This document shows positions 1 to 9,167 of a stretch of DNA of 64,000 nucleotides, one piece after another. Below the pieces are notes generated by a model, which was not told where the DNA came from, made no database searches, and was given only the letters and a program-made list of their open reading frames with translations. The stretch covers positions 1 to 64,000 of the forward strand of contig JAKMFL010000050.1 in assembly GCA_022425485.1 (NCBI GenBank). Direction: 5' to 3'. Source of the DNA: Alphaproteobacteria bacterium (GTDB lineage: Bacteria; Pseudomonadota; Alphaproteobacteria; Puniceispirillales; Puniceispirillaceae). The translations under genes and the position numbers were made by a program. Position 1 is the stretch's first letter; each line of letters opens with the position of its first letter.

Positions 1-54
1 TAAATAGGCAACCCCTCTTATATCTGTTTTTACAGTAATGGTTTCATAAGCCAT
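1..54 (-). CDS. liuC: Enoyl-CoA hydratase, probable methylglutaconyl-CoA hydratase (5' fragment)
   Basis: Only the first 18 codons lie in the window (MAYETITVK...GVAYL); the gene runs off the left edge. The start is an ATG at 54 preceded by AAGGAAAG. The N-terminus has the beta-strand then RGVAYL pattern common in crotonases. It sits 28 bp downstream of HMG-CoA lyase on the same strand, in an operon that already holds the other leucine-degradation enzymes. The expected missing step, hydration of 3-methylglutaconyl-CoA to HMG-CoA, makes this the likely role. The assignment is mainly from context because the catalytic region is outside the window. Confidence 0.6.
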   Translation of the reverse strand, partial: MAYETITVKTDIRGVAYL

Positions 55-82
55 ATTTTTGCTTTCCTTGAAAAATTGAAGC

Positions 83-970
83 CTAGCGAGGGCGCAATCC
101 CATTTCTGTTACCAGTGCTTCGCTCGCCTTTAAGGCCTCGCGATCTAATCCAGTTTGCCAGCCAGCGGCAATTAGCGCGTCATGCAAGAGGCCAGTACTG
201 ACATTGCCCTTTGCGCCTGGCGCAAACGGACAGCCGCCCAACCCGCTAACAGAGGCATCAAATTTGCGAATGCCATAGCTAAGGGATGTCATCACATTTT
301 CTACTGCATAATTATAGGTATCGTGAAAATGCCCGACGAGGATATCAGGGTTTAACTTGGCTGCGATGATATCCAGCAATGCTGAGACACTCTCTGGTGT
401 AGCATGACCGGTAGTATCGCCAAGAGATATCTCATAGCATCCCATTTCCAACAATGCTTCAGCCATCTCTAGCACAGATTCAGGCTGAACTGCACCTTCA
501 TAGGGGCAGTGAACCACAACCGAGATGTAGCCGCGCACAGCTATGCCTTCGCGGCTGGCCGCGGCGACCACGGGGCGAAACCGCTCTAGGCTCTCTTGTT
601 TGCTACAATTAATATTTTTTTGGCTAAACCCTTCGCTTGCCGCACCAAATACCGCGACCTCATCAATATTTGCTGCCTTTGCATCTTCAAAGCCCCGCAT
701 GTTTGGAGTCAGCACGGCATAGCGCATACCGGGTGCACGGGTAATGCCTGCCATAACCTCTGCTGCATCACCAAGCTGTGGTACCCATTTAGGGGAGACA
801 AAGCTGGTGGCCTCTATCAGCGAAAAACCTACCTTATTCAGACTGTTAATCAGCGCAATTTTATCTTTTGCTGCAATTTTTTCAGGCTCATTCTGCAAGC
901 CATCACGCGGCCCTACCTCATAGAGATGAACGTGATTCTCTGGTAGATTCTTTGGTAGATTCTTTGGCAT
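83..970 (-). CDS. liuE: Hydroxymethylglutaryl-CoA lyase
   Basis: Cleaves HMG-CoA to acetoacetate and acetyl-CoA, the last step of leucine degradation. The 295-residue protein carries the N-terminal YEVGPRDGLQNE metal-site motif and the family signature GLGGCPFAPGAKGN near the C-terminus, whose Cys is catalytic. Length is normal. I start at the ATG at 970 (AGAAGGG about 10 nt upstream) rather than the in-frame TTG at 979. The first codons contain a 12-bp duplication giving NLPKNLPEN. It follows mccA by 18 bp and is probably in the same transcript. Confidence 0.95.
   Translation of the reverse strand: MPKNLPKNLPENHVHLYEVGPRDGLQNEPEKIAAKDKIALINSLNKVGFSLIEATSFVSPKWVPQLGDAAEVMAGITRAPGMRYAVLTPNMRGFEDAKAANIDEVAVFGAASEGFSQKNINCSKQESLERFRPVVAAASREGIAVRGYISVVVHCPYEGAVQPESVLEMAEALLEMGCYEISLGDTTGHATPESVSALLDIIAAKLNPDILVGHFHDTYNYAVENVMTSLSYGIRKFDASVSGLGGCPFAPGAKGNVSTGLLHDALIAAGWQTGLDREALKASEALVTEMGLRPR
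941..964 (-). repeat. Two 12-bp tandem repeats at the 5' end of the HMG-CoA lyase gene
   Basis: TGGTAGATTCTT occurs twice head to tail, encoding the repeated NLPKNLP at the N-terminus; in frame. Confidence 0.85.
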
Positions 971-988
971 TTTATCCAAGCCCTTCTA

Positions 989-2968
989 TCAGTCTAACTC
1001 TTCGCTTTCGCGAAAATGCAGTAAAATATCGCCTTCATTAACGCCTTGGCCAGATGTAACCAGAATATCGTCAATGATACCATCTTTAATGGCGGTCAGG
1101 TTTTGTTCCATCTTCATCGCTTCTATTCGTATCAGGCTCTGCCCTTCGCGCACCCGCTCTCCATTTTTGACATTTATGGCTGTAATGGTAGCTGTCATGG
1201 GGGCAGTAAGCACATTTTCTGTTGATGTTTTTTCTTCTGCAGGAATAAAATCTATCGCCGTAAATTGCCAGTTCTGCCCATCAAATGACAGGCTGACATC
1301 ATCGCCAACGCGCACAGTTTCTGCCTTGTAAGAGGTTTGCGCATAGGTGAAGTGCCAGATATCACGATCTTTCAGGCTGTTTTGGCGCAGCTTGGTAACC
1401 TCTATAGCGACATCGCGGTGATAGAGGCGGAAGTTTTCCTTGCTACATAGCGCAAGCACACAATCATAGACCGTCCCATCGCGCCCGCGCAGCTTAAATG
1501 GGGTCTGCCCGTCATCCCATTGCCGCCAGCCTGCAAGAGCTTGTCTAAGGTCGGTTAGGCTAAGGCAGGCAACAAGTAAAGCAACAGGTGTTGCAGGGGC
1601 TTCTGCGCTCAACGCCTTCAGGTTGGCGTCAATGAGATGGGTATCTAATTTGGCGGCACGTACCTCTTCATTTGCACAGAGATGAGCCAGAAAGCTTAAA
1701 TTACTTTGTGTACCTAAGAGGTGCGTGCGGCTTAAATTTTCTTGCAAATTTGACAACGCTTCCTCACGGCTTTGCCCATAGCTGATAATTTTAGCGATCA
1801 TCGGGTCATAAAAGCGTGAGACCTGTCCGCCGCTTTCAACGCCTGTATCAATTCTAATATGGGCATCTTCGGCAAAGCAAAGGGCGGTGATTGGCCCGGG
1901 GCAGGGGCGGAAATCATAACGCGCATCCTCTGCATAAAGACGTGCTTCTACGGCATGTCCGCTAAAGCCTATAGCTTCTTGTTTTAGCGGTAGCGCTTCG
2001 CCTGCTGCTACGCGCAGTTGCCATTCTACAAGGTCAATACCTGTTATGGCTTCAGTCACAGGATGTTCAACTTGCAAACGGGTATTCATTTCCATGAACC
2101 AGAACCCATCTTCACGCAGGCCATCCTTGCCATCAGCAATAAATTCTATTGTGCCAGCGCCCACATAATCAATAGATTTGGCCGCCATCACGGCTGCCTT
2201 TGTCATGGCCGAACGTACCGCTTTTGGCATATCCGGAGCAGGGGCTTCTTCAAGTACTTTTTGATAGCGGCGTTGTAGCGAGCAATCGCGCTCAAACAAA
2301 TGCAAATGGTTGCCATGCGTGTCAGAGAATATTTGCACTTCAATATGGCGTGGGGCGGTGATATATTTTTCGATGATAACCTTATCATCGCCAAAGCTGG
2401 TCGCGGCCTCTCTTCTTGCTGATTCTAGCTGCGCCTTGAAATCACCTTCGATCTGAGCCAAGCGCATCCCTTTGCCGCCGCCGCCCGAGCGGGCTTTAAT
2501 CAGCACAGGATAACCAATTTTAGCTGCCTCTTTGCTAAGGCGTTCATCGGACTGCTCTTGCCCATCATAGCCCGGTACAACAGGAATACCAGCAGTGGCC
2601 ATCAATTGACGCGCGCTGTCTTTACGCCCCATTTTTCGGATGGTTTCTGCCGGTGGGCCTATAAATCGTAAGTCAGCTTTCTGGCATGCTTCAGCAAAAT
2701 CAGGGTTTTCAGATAAAAACCCATATCCCGGATGTATCGCATCAGCCCCGCTATTTTTAGCTGCCTCTATAATGGCTGGAACATTAAGATAGCTTGCACT
2801 TGCTTCTGCGGGGCCAATAGATATCGTCCGGTCAGCTAGACGCGGATGCAGCGCATCTTTATCTGCATCAGAATAGAGGGCAACTGTCTGAATGCCCATT
2901 TTCTGGGCTGTCTTAATAATTCGGCAGGCAATTTCCCCGCGATTAGCGATAAGTAAGGTTTTTATCAT
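989..2968 (-). CDS. mccA: Methylcrotonyl-CoA carboxylase, biotin-carrying alpha subunit
   Basis: Carboxylates biotin with bicarbonate and ATP, then passes the carboxyl group to 3-methylcrotonyl-CoA on the beta subunit. The 659-residue protein has the biotin carboxylase N-terminus (KTLLIANRGEIACRI), a Gly-rich ATP-grasp loop (KARSGGGGKGMR), the MEMNTRLQVEHPVTE active-site segment and a C-terminal biotinyl domain with AMKM, the biotinylated lysine being about Lys619. Length and order match MCC alpha; adjacency to the MCC beta subunit and isovaleryl-CoA dehydrogenase separates it from propionyl- or acetyl-CoA carboxylase. It lies in the TetR-ivd-mccB-mccA-HMGCL operon. Confidence 0.95.
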   Translation of the reverse strand: MIKTLLIANRGEIACRIIKTAQKMGIQTVALYSDADKDALHPRLADRTISIGPAEASASYLNVPAIIEAAKNSGADAIHPGYGFLSENPDFAEACQKADLRFIGPPAETIRKMGRKDSARQLMATAGIPVVPGYDGQEQSDERLSKEAAKIGYPVLIKARSGGGGKGMRLAQIEGDFKAQLESARREAATSFGDDKVIIEKYITAPRHIEVQIFSDTHGNHLHLFERDCSLQRRYQKVLEEAPAPDMPKAVRSAMTKAAVMAAKSIDYVGAGTIEFIADGKDGLREDGFWFMEMNTRLQVEHPVTEAITGIDLVEWQLRVAAGEALPLKQEAIGFSGHAVEARLYAEDARYDFRPCPGPITALCFAEDAHIRIDTGVESGGQVSRFYDPMIAKIISYGQSREEALSNLQENLSRTHLLGTQSNLSFLAHLCANEEVRAAKLDTHLIDANLKALSAEAPATPVALLVACLSLTDLRQALAGWRQWDDGQTPFKLRGRDGTVYDCVLALCSKENFRLYHRDVAIEVTKLRQNSLKDRDIWHFTYAQTSYKAETVRVGDDVSLSFDGQNWQFTAIDFIPAEEKTSTENVLTAPMTATITAINVKNGERVREGQSLIRIEAMKMEQNLTAIKDGIIDDILVTSGQGVNEGDILLHFRESEELD

Positions 2969-2996
2969 CGGCTGTATCTCAGCATTCTAATTTCTC

Positions 2997-4637
2997 TTAC
3001 ATTCTAAAGACAGGCGCGAGGCGCGGTTGGCGCGGGGCGTTTGCCACAATCTTTAAGCAAAGTGCGAGCACATCACGTGTCTTTAACGGGTCAATAATGC
3101 CGTCATCCCATAGCCGCGCTGATGCATAATAAGGATCGCTCTGGGCGTTAAATTGATCCAAAACAGGTTGCTTAAATGCGGCTTCTTCCTCGTCACTCCA
3201 GCTCTTGCCTTGCTTATCAAACCCAGCGCGGCGAACACGCGCTAGCACGCCTGCGGCTTGCTCTCCGCCCATGACAGCAATTTTGGCATTTGGCCACATC
3301 CATAAAAAATTGGGAGAATATGCGCGTCCACACATGCCATAATTACCAGCGCCATAAGACCCACCAACAATAACTGTCAATTTTGGAACATTTGCGCAAG
3401 ACACTGCCGCTACCAGCTTGGCGCCATCTTTGGCAATACCGCCTGCCTCATAAGAAGAGCCAACCATAAAGCCAGTGATATTTTGCAAGAATAGAAGCGG
3501 GATATTTCGCTGGCAGCATAGCTCTATAAAATGCGCTCCTTTTTGCGAACTTTGCGAGAAGAGCACCCCGTTATTAGCGAGTATGCCAACAGGGGAGCCG
3601 TCAATATGGGCAAAGCCGCATACCAGCGATGCGCCAAAACGCGCTTTGAACTCATCAAATTTTGAGCCATCAACAAGCCGAGCGATAATTTCGCGTGCAT
3701 CATAAGGCTGTTTGGGATCCGCTGGAATGATGGATAATAATTCGTCGGCTGGATAGCGTGGGGCAATAGCAGGCTTGCTAGGGTATTCGCCGGGGTATTC
3801 GCCAGGGTATTCGCCAGAGTATTCGCTAGTTTTGATATTTAGATTGCCTACAATATCCCTGGCTAGCGTTAGCGCATGGTCATCATTATCTGCTAGATAA
3901 TCAGCAACACCAGAAAGCCGTGTATGTGTATCGCCCCCGCCAAGCGTTTCTGCATCTATATCCTCGCCTGTAGCTTCTTTGACAAGCGGCGGGCCAGCTA
4001 GGAAAATAGTGCCTTGCCCCGCAACGATAATAGCCTGATCTGACATGGCGGGTACATAGGCGCCGCCTGCGGTGCATGACCCCATGACCACGGCGATTTG
4101 CGGAATACCTGCCGCGCTCATGCGGGCTTGATTATAAAAAATACGGCCAAAATGATCTCGGTCTGGAAAAACCTCATCCTGATTAGGCAGATTAGCCCCA
4201 CCAGAATCCACTAGATACAGACAAGGTAGATTATTTTGCTCGGCAATCTCTTGTGCCCGCAGATGTTTCTTAACCGATAGCGCATAGTAAGTACCGCCCT
4301 TAACCGTTGCATCATTACAGATAATCATGCACCAATTGCCAGATATTCTACCTACCCCAGCGATAAGTCCAGCAGCGGGTATTTCATCATCATATAACCC
4401 CCATGCCGCAAACATGCCTATCTCTAAAAAGGGAGAGCCTTTATCTAGCAGACGGTCAATACGGGTGCGGGGCAGCAGCTTGCCGCGGTTGATATGACGC
4501 GCACGTGATGCCTCGCTGCCGCCTTGTATAATTTTTTTTGCACGCTTAGCCGCTTTTGCAGTTAGCGCCAACATGGCTTGCCGGTTTTCTTGCGCTGTGG
4601 TTGTGCCAGCGGAATGTTTGGATGTCAGGATGGTCAT
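2997..4637 (-). CDS. mccB: Methylcrotonyl-CoA carboxylase, carboxyltransferase beta subunit
   Basis: Transfers CO2 from biotin to 3-methylcrotonyl-CoA in leucine breakdown. The 546-residue protein shows the paired crotonase-like carboxyltransferase halves, with [15 protein letters not shown] and [14 protein letters not shown] in the N half and [17 protein letters not shown] in the C half, all typical of MCC beta. Between the halves it carries an extra tandem GEYP repeat from a 12-bp DNA repeat at 3781-3828. The start ATG at 4637 has AGAGG upstream. It sits between ivd and mccA. Confidence 0.95.
   Translation of the reverse strand: MTILTSKHSAGTTTAQENRQAMLALTAKAAKRAKKIIQGGSEASRARHINRGKLLPRTRIDRLLDKGSPFLEIGMFAAWGLYDDEIPAAGLIAGVGRISGNWCMIICNDATVKGGTYYALSVKKHLRAQEIAEQNNLPCLYLVDSGGANLPNQDEVFPDRDHFGRIFYNQARMSAAGIPQIAVVMGSCTAGGAYVPAMSDQAIIVAGQGTIFLAGPPLVKEATGEDIDAETLGGGDTHTRLSGVADYLADNDDHALTLARDIVGNLNIKTSEYSGEYPGEYPGEYPSKPAIAPRYPADELLSIIPADPKQPYDAREIIARLVDGSKFDEFKARFGASLVCGFAHIDGSPVGILANNGVLFSQSSQKGAHFIELCCQRNIPLLFLQNITGFMVGSSYEAGGIAKDGAKLVAAVSCANVPKLTVIVGGSYGAGNYGMCGRAYSPNFLWMWPNAKIAVMGGEQAAGVLARVRRAGFDKQGKSWSDEEEAAFKQPVLDQFNAQSDPYYASARLWDDGIIDPLKTRDVLALCLKIVANAPRQPRLAPVFRM
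3781..3828 (-). repeat. Four 12-bp in-frame tandem repeats inside mccB
   Basis: Four copies of a gggtattcgccN unit encode the run [17 protein letters not shown] at the linker between the two carboxyltransferase halves. The first three copies differ only at the last base; the fourth has two changes. Being in frame and in a linker, the repeat probably adds a flexible acidic loop. Confidence 0.9.
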
Positions 4638-4683
4638 ACTAGCCTCTGATCTCTTCTTTAATTTATCCGGCGTTTACAAGGGT

Positions 4684-5847
4684 TCAGCTGGTTTCTTCAA
4701 ACAGCTCGCGTCCAATAAGCATTCTGCGTATCTCCGAAGTGCCCGCCCCTATTTCATAGAGCTTGGCATCTCGCAATAAGCGGCCTGCAGGATAGTCGTT
4801 AATATAGCCATTTCCGCCTAGACACTGGATAGCTTCTAGTGCGATTTGTGTCGCTTTTTCAGCGGCATATAAAATACAGCCCGCAGAATCTTTGCGGGTT
4901 GTCTCGCCGCGATCACAGGCGGCTGCCACCGCATAGACATAAGCACGGCAAGCATTCATAGTGGTGTACATATCCGCAATTTTACCTTGCATGAGCTGAA
5001 AGGTGCCGATCGGTTGGCCAAATTGCTCACGCTCATGAATATAGGGCGTAACAACATCCATGGCCGCCGCCATAATGCCGACAGGGCCAGCGGCCAATAC
5101 TACCCGCTCAAAATCCAGCCCTGACATTAACACATTTACCCCTCGGCCTTCCTCGCCCAGCACATTTTCAAACGGGACTTCACAATCTTCGAACACAAGC
5201 TCGCAGGTGTTAGAGCCGCGCATCCCCAACTTATCTAGCTTTTGTGCGGTGGTGAACCCAGCCATTTCCTTTTCTATCAGGAAGGCTGTGATACCGCGCG
5301 AGCCAGCATCGGCATCTGTTTTGGCATAAACGACCAGCGTACTGGCATCCGGGCCGTTAGTAATCCACATCTTATTGCCGTTTAGCACGAACCTATCATT
5401 GCGTTTTTCTGCGGCTAGACGCATGGAGACAACATCTGAGCCTGATGAGGGTTCGGACATAGCTAATGAGCCAACATGCGCGCCCGAAATTAGCTTTGGC
5501 AGGTATTTCTGCCTTTGCTCATGCGTGCCCCATCTGGCAATTTGATTTACGCACAGATTAGAATGCGCACCATAGGATAATCCAACGGATGCAGAGGCGC
5601 GGCTAATTTCTTCAATCGCCACACAATGGGCTAAATACCCCATGCCTGCACCGCCTTCAGCTTGTGGTACGGTGATGCCATGTAATCCAAGCTGCCCCAT
5701 TTTTTCCCACAGATCAGATGGAAATTCATTGCTCTTATCAATGTCATCTGCTCGCGGGGCGATTTCATCTCTGGCAAACCTGCGCACCATATCCCGAAGC
5801 GCGTCAATCTCTTCGCCTAGATTGAAGTTCATTTCTTTATCAAACAT
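4684..5847 (-). CDS. ivd: Isovaleryl-CoA dehydrogenase
   Basis: FAD enzyme that oxidises isovaleryl-CoA to 3-methylcrotonyl-CoA, first committed step of the leucine branch, passing electrons to ETF. The 387 residues have the acyl-CoA dehydrogenase fold with SEPSSGSD and the C-terminal [31 protein letters not shown] pieces. A Glu in the DFERVV helix (about Glu247) is at the catalytic position particular to isovaleryl-CoA dehydrogenases. The start at 5847 overlaps the end of the tetR gene by 8 bp; an internal ATG at 5832 (MNFNLGEE) is a possible alternative start. Confidence 0.93.
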   Translation of the reverse strand: MFDKEMNFNLGEEIDALRDMVRRFARDEIAPRADDIDKSNEFPSDLWEKMGQLGLHGITVPQAEGGAGMGYLAHCVAIEEISRASASVGLSYGAHSNLCVNQIARWGTHEQRQKYLPKLISGAHVGSLAMSEPSSGSDVVSMRLAAEKRNDRFVLNGNKMWITNGPDASTLVVYAKTDADAGSRGITAFLIEKEMAGFTTAQKLDKLGMRGSNTCELVFEDCEVPFENVLGEEGRGVNVLMSGLDFERVVLAAGPVGIMAAAMDVVTPYIHEREQFGQPIGTFQLMQGKIADMYTTMNACRAYVYAVAAACDRGETTRKDSAGCILYAAEKATQIALEAIQCLGGNGYINDYPAGRLLRDAKLYEIGAGTSEIRRMLIGRELFEETS

Positions 5848-6514
5848 GGGCTTGTTTTCCTTTGATAGGCATTATTTTTCTAGATTGATTGTTATTCTGG
5901 TCTTGGTTCTGGCTAGCCATTGGCACTGCAACAGATCGCATGACAAGAGATACGTAAATATTTTCAATTTGATGGCGTGTTAGGCGGCCTTGCTGGCGAA
6001 ACCAACTCGTTACACCTGTCAGCATAGCCAATATAGCCATCGCACTCACATGAATATCATCACAGGCCATCTGCCTTTGCTGTACACCAAGGGTAAGAAT
6101 ATCTTTCAAGATAGTTTCATAATTGCGGCGGAGCGCTTCGATAATCTTAAAATTTTCTGGCTCTAATGCCCGCAACTCCATATAGGATAAAAACACTTCA
6201 TTTGGCAGGGCTGTATGATAGCTGATATGAAAGCGGACAAAGGCTTCAAGCTGCGTTTGCGCATCCCTCTGACAAGCGTTTGCGCTGGCGTAATAGGCGC
6301 TGAGTAGCGCGCGCATATGGTCTTCCATTATCGCCATCAGAATATGTTGTTTGGTGGTGAAATGATTATAGAGTGCGCCTGCACCAACCCCTACATCGAG
6401 CGCTATTTCGCGCATACTAACAGCCGCATAGCCTGAACGCGCAAACAACGCAAGGCTACTCGCTAGAATACGTTGTCTCGTTTGCTCTCCTTTGATGCCG
6501 GCGGGCCGTGCCAT
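5840..6514 (-). CDS. TetR/AcrR-family regulator of the leucine-degradation operon
   Basis: Small-molecule-responsive DNA-binding repressor. The N-terminal helix-turn-helix is clear: [38 protein letters not shown]. The C-terminal ligand domain is about 150 residues and not assignable. I start at the ATG at 6514 (MARPAGIKG), which has AGAGGGGTG just upstream; a longer frame starting at 6550 would begin inside a perfect palindrome (6533-6552) that is better read as the operator. It is first in the operon and overlaps ivd by 8 bp, so it likely controls itself and the liu/mcc genes; the inducer, perhaps an acyl-CoA intermediate, is inferred only. Confidence 0.85.
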   Translation of the reverse strand: MARPAGIKGEQTRQRILASSLALFARSGYAAVSMREIALDVGVGAGALYNHFTTKQHILMAIMEDHMRALLSAYYASANACQRDAQTQLEAFVRFHISYHTALPNEVFLSYMELRALEPENFKIIEALRRNYETILKDILTLGVQQRQMACDDIHVSAMAILAMLTGVTSWFRQQGRLTRHQIENIYVSLVMRSVAVPMASQNQDQNNNQSRKIMPIKGKQAHV

Positions 6515-6532
6515 TTCACCCCTCTTATGATT

Positions 6533-6552
6533 AAATGAACGTTTGTTCATTT
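6533..6552. promoter_or_regulatory. Palindromic operator upstream of tetR-ivd-mccBA
   Basis: Two perfect 8-bp arms, AAATGAAC and GTTCATTT, flank a 4-bp spacer (GTTT) about 19 bp upstream of the regulator start. Position, symmetry and 20-bp length are typical of TetR-family operators that overlap their own promoter, so autoregulation is the likely reading. Confidence 0.7.
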
Positions 6553-6649
6553 TTTAGGAATGGAAATTATTTGTCAAGCATCTTGGCCCCAAGCGGCGCG
6601 CCAAAGGAGATGTATTTTATCAAGAAGGGAAGGCGGGAGGCTTAGCGGA

Positions 6650-7684
6650 TTATTTTACCCAGCCAGATAAATTCTCATCAACAATTTGCCGGATCACCGC
6701 CATGCCTGGTTCGCTCGCATTTAAACAGGGGACGTAATCAAACTGGCCGCCGCCATGCTCATGAAAGCTTTCCTGACCTTCCATTGCCAGCTCTTCCAGA
6801 GTTTCCAGACAATCAGCTGAAAATCCAGGCGCCATTAGCGCAAGAGAAGCTACTTTCTCGTCACCTAATTTTTCTAATGTTTTATCTGTGTAGGGTTGCA
6901 ACCATGGCTCTGAGCCGAAACGAGACTGGAAACAGACATGAAATTTGTCGCTCTCCCAGTTCAGTTTTTCACGCACCAGACGCGCTGTTTTCATGCAATG
7001 ACAATGATAGGGATCCCCTTGCACGAAATAGCGATAAGGAATGCCATGAAACGAAAGCATTAGATGTTCTGGCATTTCACGCCCTTTGAAATAATCCCCT
7101 AGCGAGCGGGTTAACGCCTCAATATAAGCAGGGTGATCATGCCAAGGTGGCGCAGTACGAATAGCCGGTTGCCAGCGTTGTTTTAGCGCCCAGGTAAACA
7201 CCTCATCATTCACTGTGGCAGTCGTAGAGGCAGCATATTGTGGATAAAGCGGGATAATGACAAAGCGATTGCAACCTGCTGCTTTCATAGCTTCTAGCCG
7301 GTCAGGGATAGAAGGCTGGCCATAACGCATGGCCCAATCCACCATTAAATCCTCACGCTCTCCATAATGTGCTTGCAGCATTTCGGCTTGTAGGCGCGTA
7401 TATTTGCGCAAAGGCGATCCATCTTTATCATCTTTCAGCCAGATTTTATCATAAGCTGCGCCCGAGCGTTTAGGGCGAATATTCAAGATAATCAGATTGA
7501 GAATCAACCACCAAAGCAAGCGCGGGACTTCAATAACCCGTCTATCGGACAAAAATTGCTTTAAATAGCGCCGCATGGATTTTTTGTCTGTGGCATCTGG
7601 CGTGCCTAGGTTTACGAGCAGTAAGCCTGTTTTGGCATGTGAGGGCCAGTTTGGATGGTCATCTGGAATTGGCTTTACGCTCAT
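6650..7684 (-). CDS. hemH: Ferrochelatase
   Basis: Inserts ferrous iron into protoporphyrin IX to make protohaem, at the inner face of the membrane. The 344-residue protein has VNLGTPD at the N-terminus, the central YPQYAASTTAT segment and LSFHGIP with the metal-handling His213. A Cys-rich stretch (PYHCHC) follows. The start ATG has AAGGGG 9 nt upstream. It shares strand with hemA 90 bp away, so the first and last enzymes of haem synthesis are side by side, possibly co-transcribed. Confidence 0.95.
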   Translation of the reverse strand: MSVKPIPDDHPNWPSHAKTGLLLVNLGTPDATDKKSMRRYLKQFLSDRRVIEVPRLLWWLILNLIILNIRPKRSGAAYDKIWLKDDKDGSPLRKYTRLQAEMLQAHYGEREDLMVDWAMRYGQPSIPDRLEAMKAAGCNRFVIIPLYPQYAASTTATVNDEVFTWALKQRWQPAIRTAPPWHDHPAYIEALTRSLGDYFKGREMPEHLMLSFHGIPYRYFVQGDPYHCHCMKTARLVREKLNWESDKFHVCFQSRFGSEPWLQPYTDKTLEKLGDEKVASLALMAPGFSADCLETLEELAMEGQESFHEHGGGQFDYVPCLNASEPGMAVIRQIVDENLSGWVK

Positions 7685-7773
7685 CGTGGAATTACCCCTT
7701 GAAAAGTCAAAGGCTGTCCCAAAACAGCCATCAAATCTATCTGCATTTGATATAGGTGGACAGACAGCTAGGT

Positions 7774-9018
7774 CTAGCCTGTTAACCGATTAATCGGGGG
7801 AAAATCTGGCTGATAGGCTGGCGGCTGAACTTGCCGAAATACGATATCTAGACAATCGACAAGATTATCTATCATCTCTTTGGTATGAAGCGGCCCCGGC
7901 GTAATACGCAGCCGTTCGGTACCGCGCGGCACAGTTGGATAGTTAATAGGCTGTATATACAGATTATGATCTTGCAATAACGTCCAGCTAATCTCAGATG
8001 TTTTTATCGCATCAGCGACCATAACAGGCACAATATGCGTGGTGCTATTCATTGCTGGCAGCCCACGCTCCAGCAGTCTTTGTTTAAGATAGCTTGCTTG
8101 TTCTTGCTGTTTTTTGCGTTCTTCATTCGAGCTACGCAAATAGCGGATAGAAGCAAGGGCAGCCTCGGCTAATGCAGGTGGCATTGCTGTTGTAAAAATA
8201 AAACCAGAGCCATAGCCACGCACCGCATCACAAAGGGCATCACTGCCAGCAATATAGCCTCCCATCGCACCAAAAGCTTTGCCTAGCGTGCCTTGAATAA
8301 TATCAATCTCATGCTCAATGCCGTCGCGCTGGGCAATACCGCCGCCCTCTGCGCCATACATACCCACCGCATGAACCTCATCTAAATAGGTCATGGCGTT
8401 ATATTTTTTGGCGAGTGCTACAATCTCACTGATAGGAGAGACATCACCATCCATGGAATAAACCGATTCAAAGATGATAATCTTATGCCGCTCTTTGGGA
8501 AGGGACTTAAGCAGTTCTTCCAGATGCGCTGTGTCATTATGGCGGAAGATCATCTTTTCCGCACGGCCATATCTGATTCCCGATATTATAGATGCGTGGT
8601 TCATCGAATCAGATAATATAATGGGGTTATCCAGCAAGCTGATAAGTGCGCTGATAGAGGCTTCATTAGCGACATAACCAGAAGTGAACACTAACGCCCG
8701 TTCTTTGGCATGAAGGCTGGCTAGTTCATCCTCAAGCGCAACAATAGATGCGCTCGTGCCTGAAATATTACGCGTACCGCCAGCCCCTGTACCATGTGCG
8801 CTTACCGCATCCCGCATGGCTTCGATGGCGTGTTCGCTTTGGCCCATCCCAAGATAATCGTTTGAACACCAGATGATAACTTCCCTGCCACCTGATGGGT
8901 GATTCCATAAAGCATAGGGGTGGCGTCCTGTAAGACGTTCAAGTTCAACAAAATGCCGATACCTGTTCTCGTCCTTCAGTTGCCCTACTTTTTCTTGTAA
9001 CAGCGACTGATAATCCAA
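7774..9018 (-). CDS. hemA: 5-aminolevulinate synthase (C4/Shemin pathway)
   Basis: PLP enzyme condensing glycine with succinyl-CoA to 5-aminolevulinate. The 414 residues show the alpha-oxoamine synthase fold: [23 protein letters not shown], the [12 protein letters not shown] cofactor motif and Lys247 in TLGKAFG as the Schiff-base lysine. The start appears to be TTG at 9018: MDYQSLLQ matches the usual MDY start of the family, GGGGAAG lies 4 nt upstream, and no in-frame ATG exists there. The C4 enzyme is a hallmark of Alphaproteobacteria. Confidence 0.95.
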   Translation of the reverse strand: MDYQSLLQEKVGQLKDENRYRHFVELERLTGRHPYALWNHPSGGREVIIWCSNDYLGMGQSEHAIEAMRDAVSAHGTGAGGTRNISGTSASIVALEDELASLHAKERALVFTSGYVANEASISALISLLDNPIILSDSMNHASIISGIRYGRAEKMIFRHNDTAHLEELLKSLPKERHKIIIFESVYSMDGDVSPISEIVALAKKYNAMTYLDEVHAVGMYGAEGGGIAQRDGIEHEIDIIQGTLGKAFGAMGGYIAGSDALCDAVRGYGSGFIFTTAMPPALAEAALASIRYLRSSNEERKKQQEQASYLKQRLLERGLPAMNSTTHIVPVMVADAIKTSEISWTLLQDHNLYIQPINYPTVPRGTERLRITPGPLHTKEMIDNLVDCLDIVFRQVQPPAYQPDFPPINRLTG

Positions 9019-9167
9019 CTGACTTCCCCATTTTCAGCTTGAGTGCGATAAAATATCGCTTGCAAAACGCCACTTGACCCTAGTTTCGAAGGATAGCCGC
9101 TTTGCCATCTAGCATCAATAACAGATGCTGGGGTGCGACAATTAGGATGTTTAAGGGCAAAAAAGGG

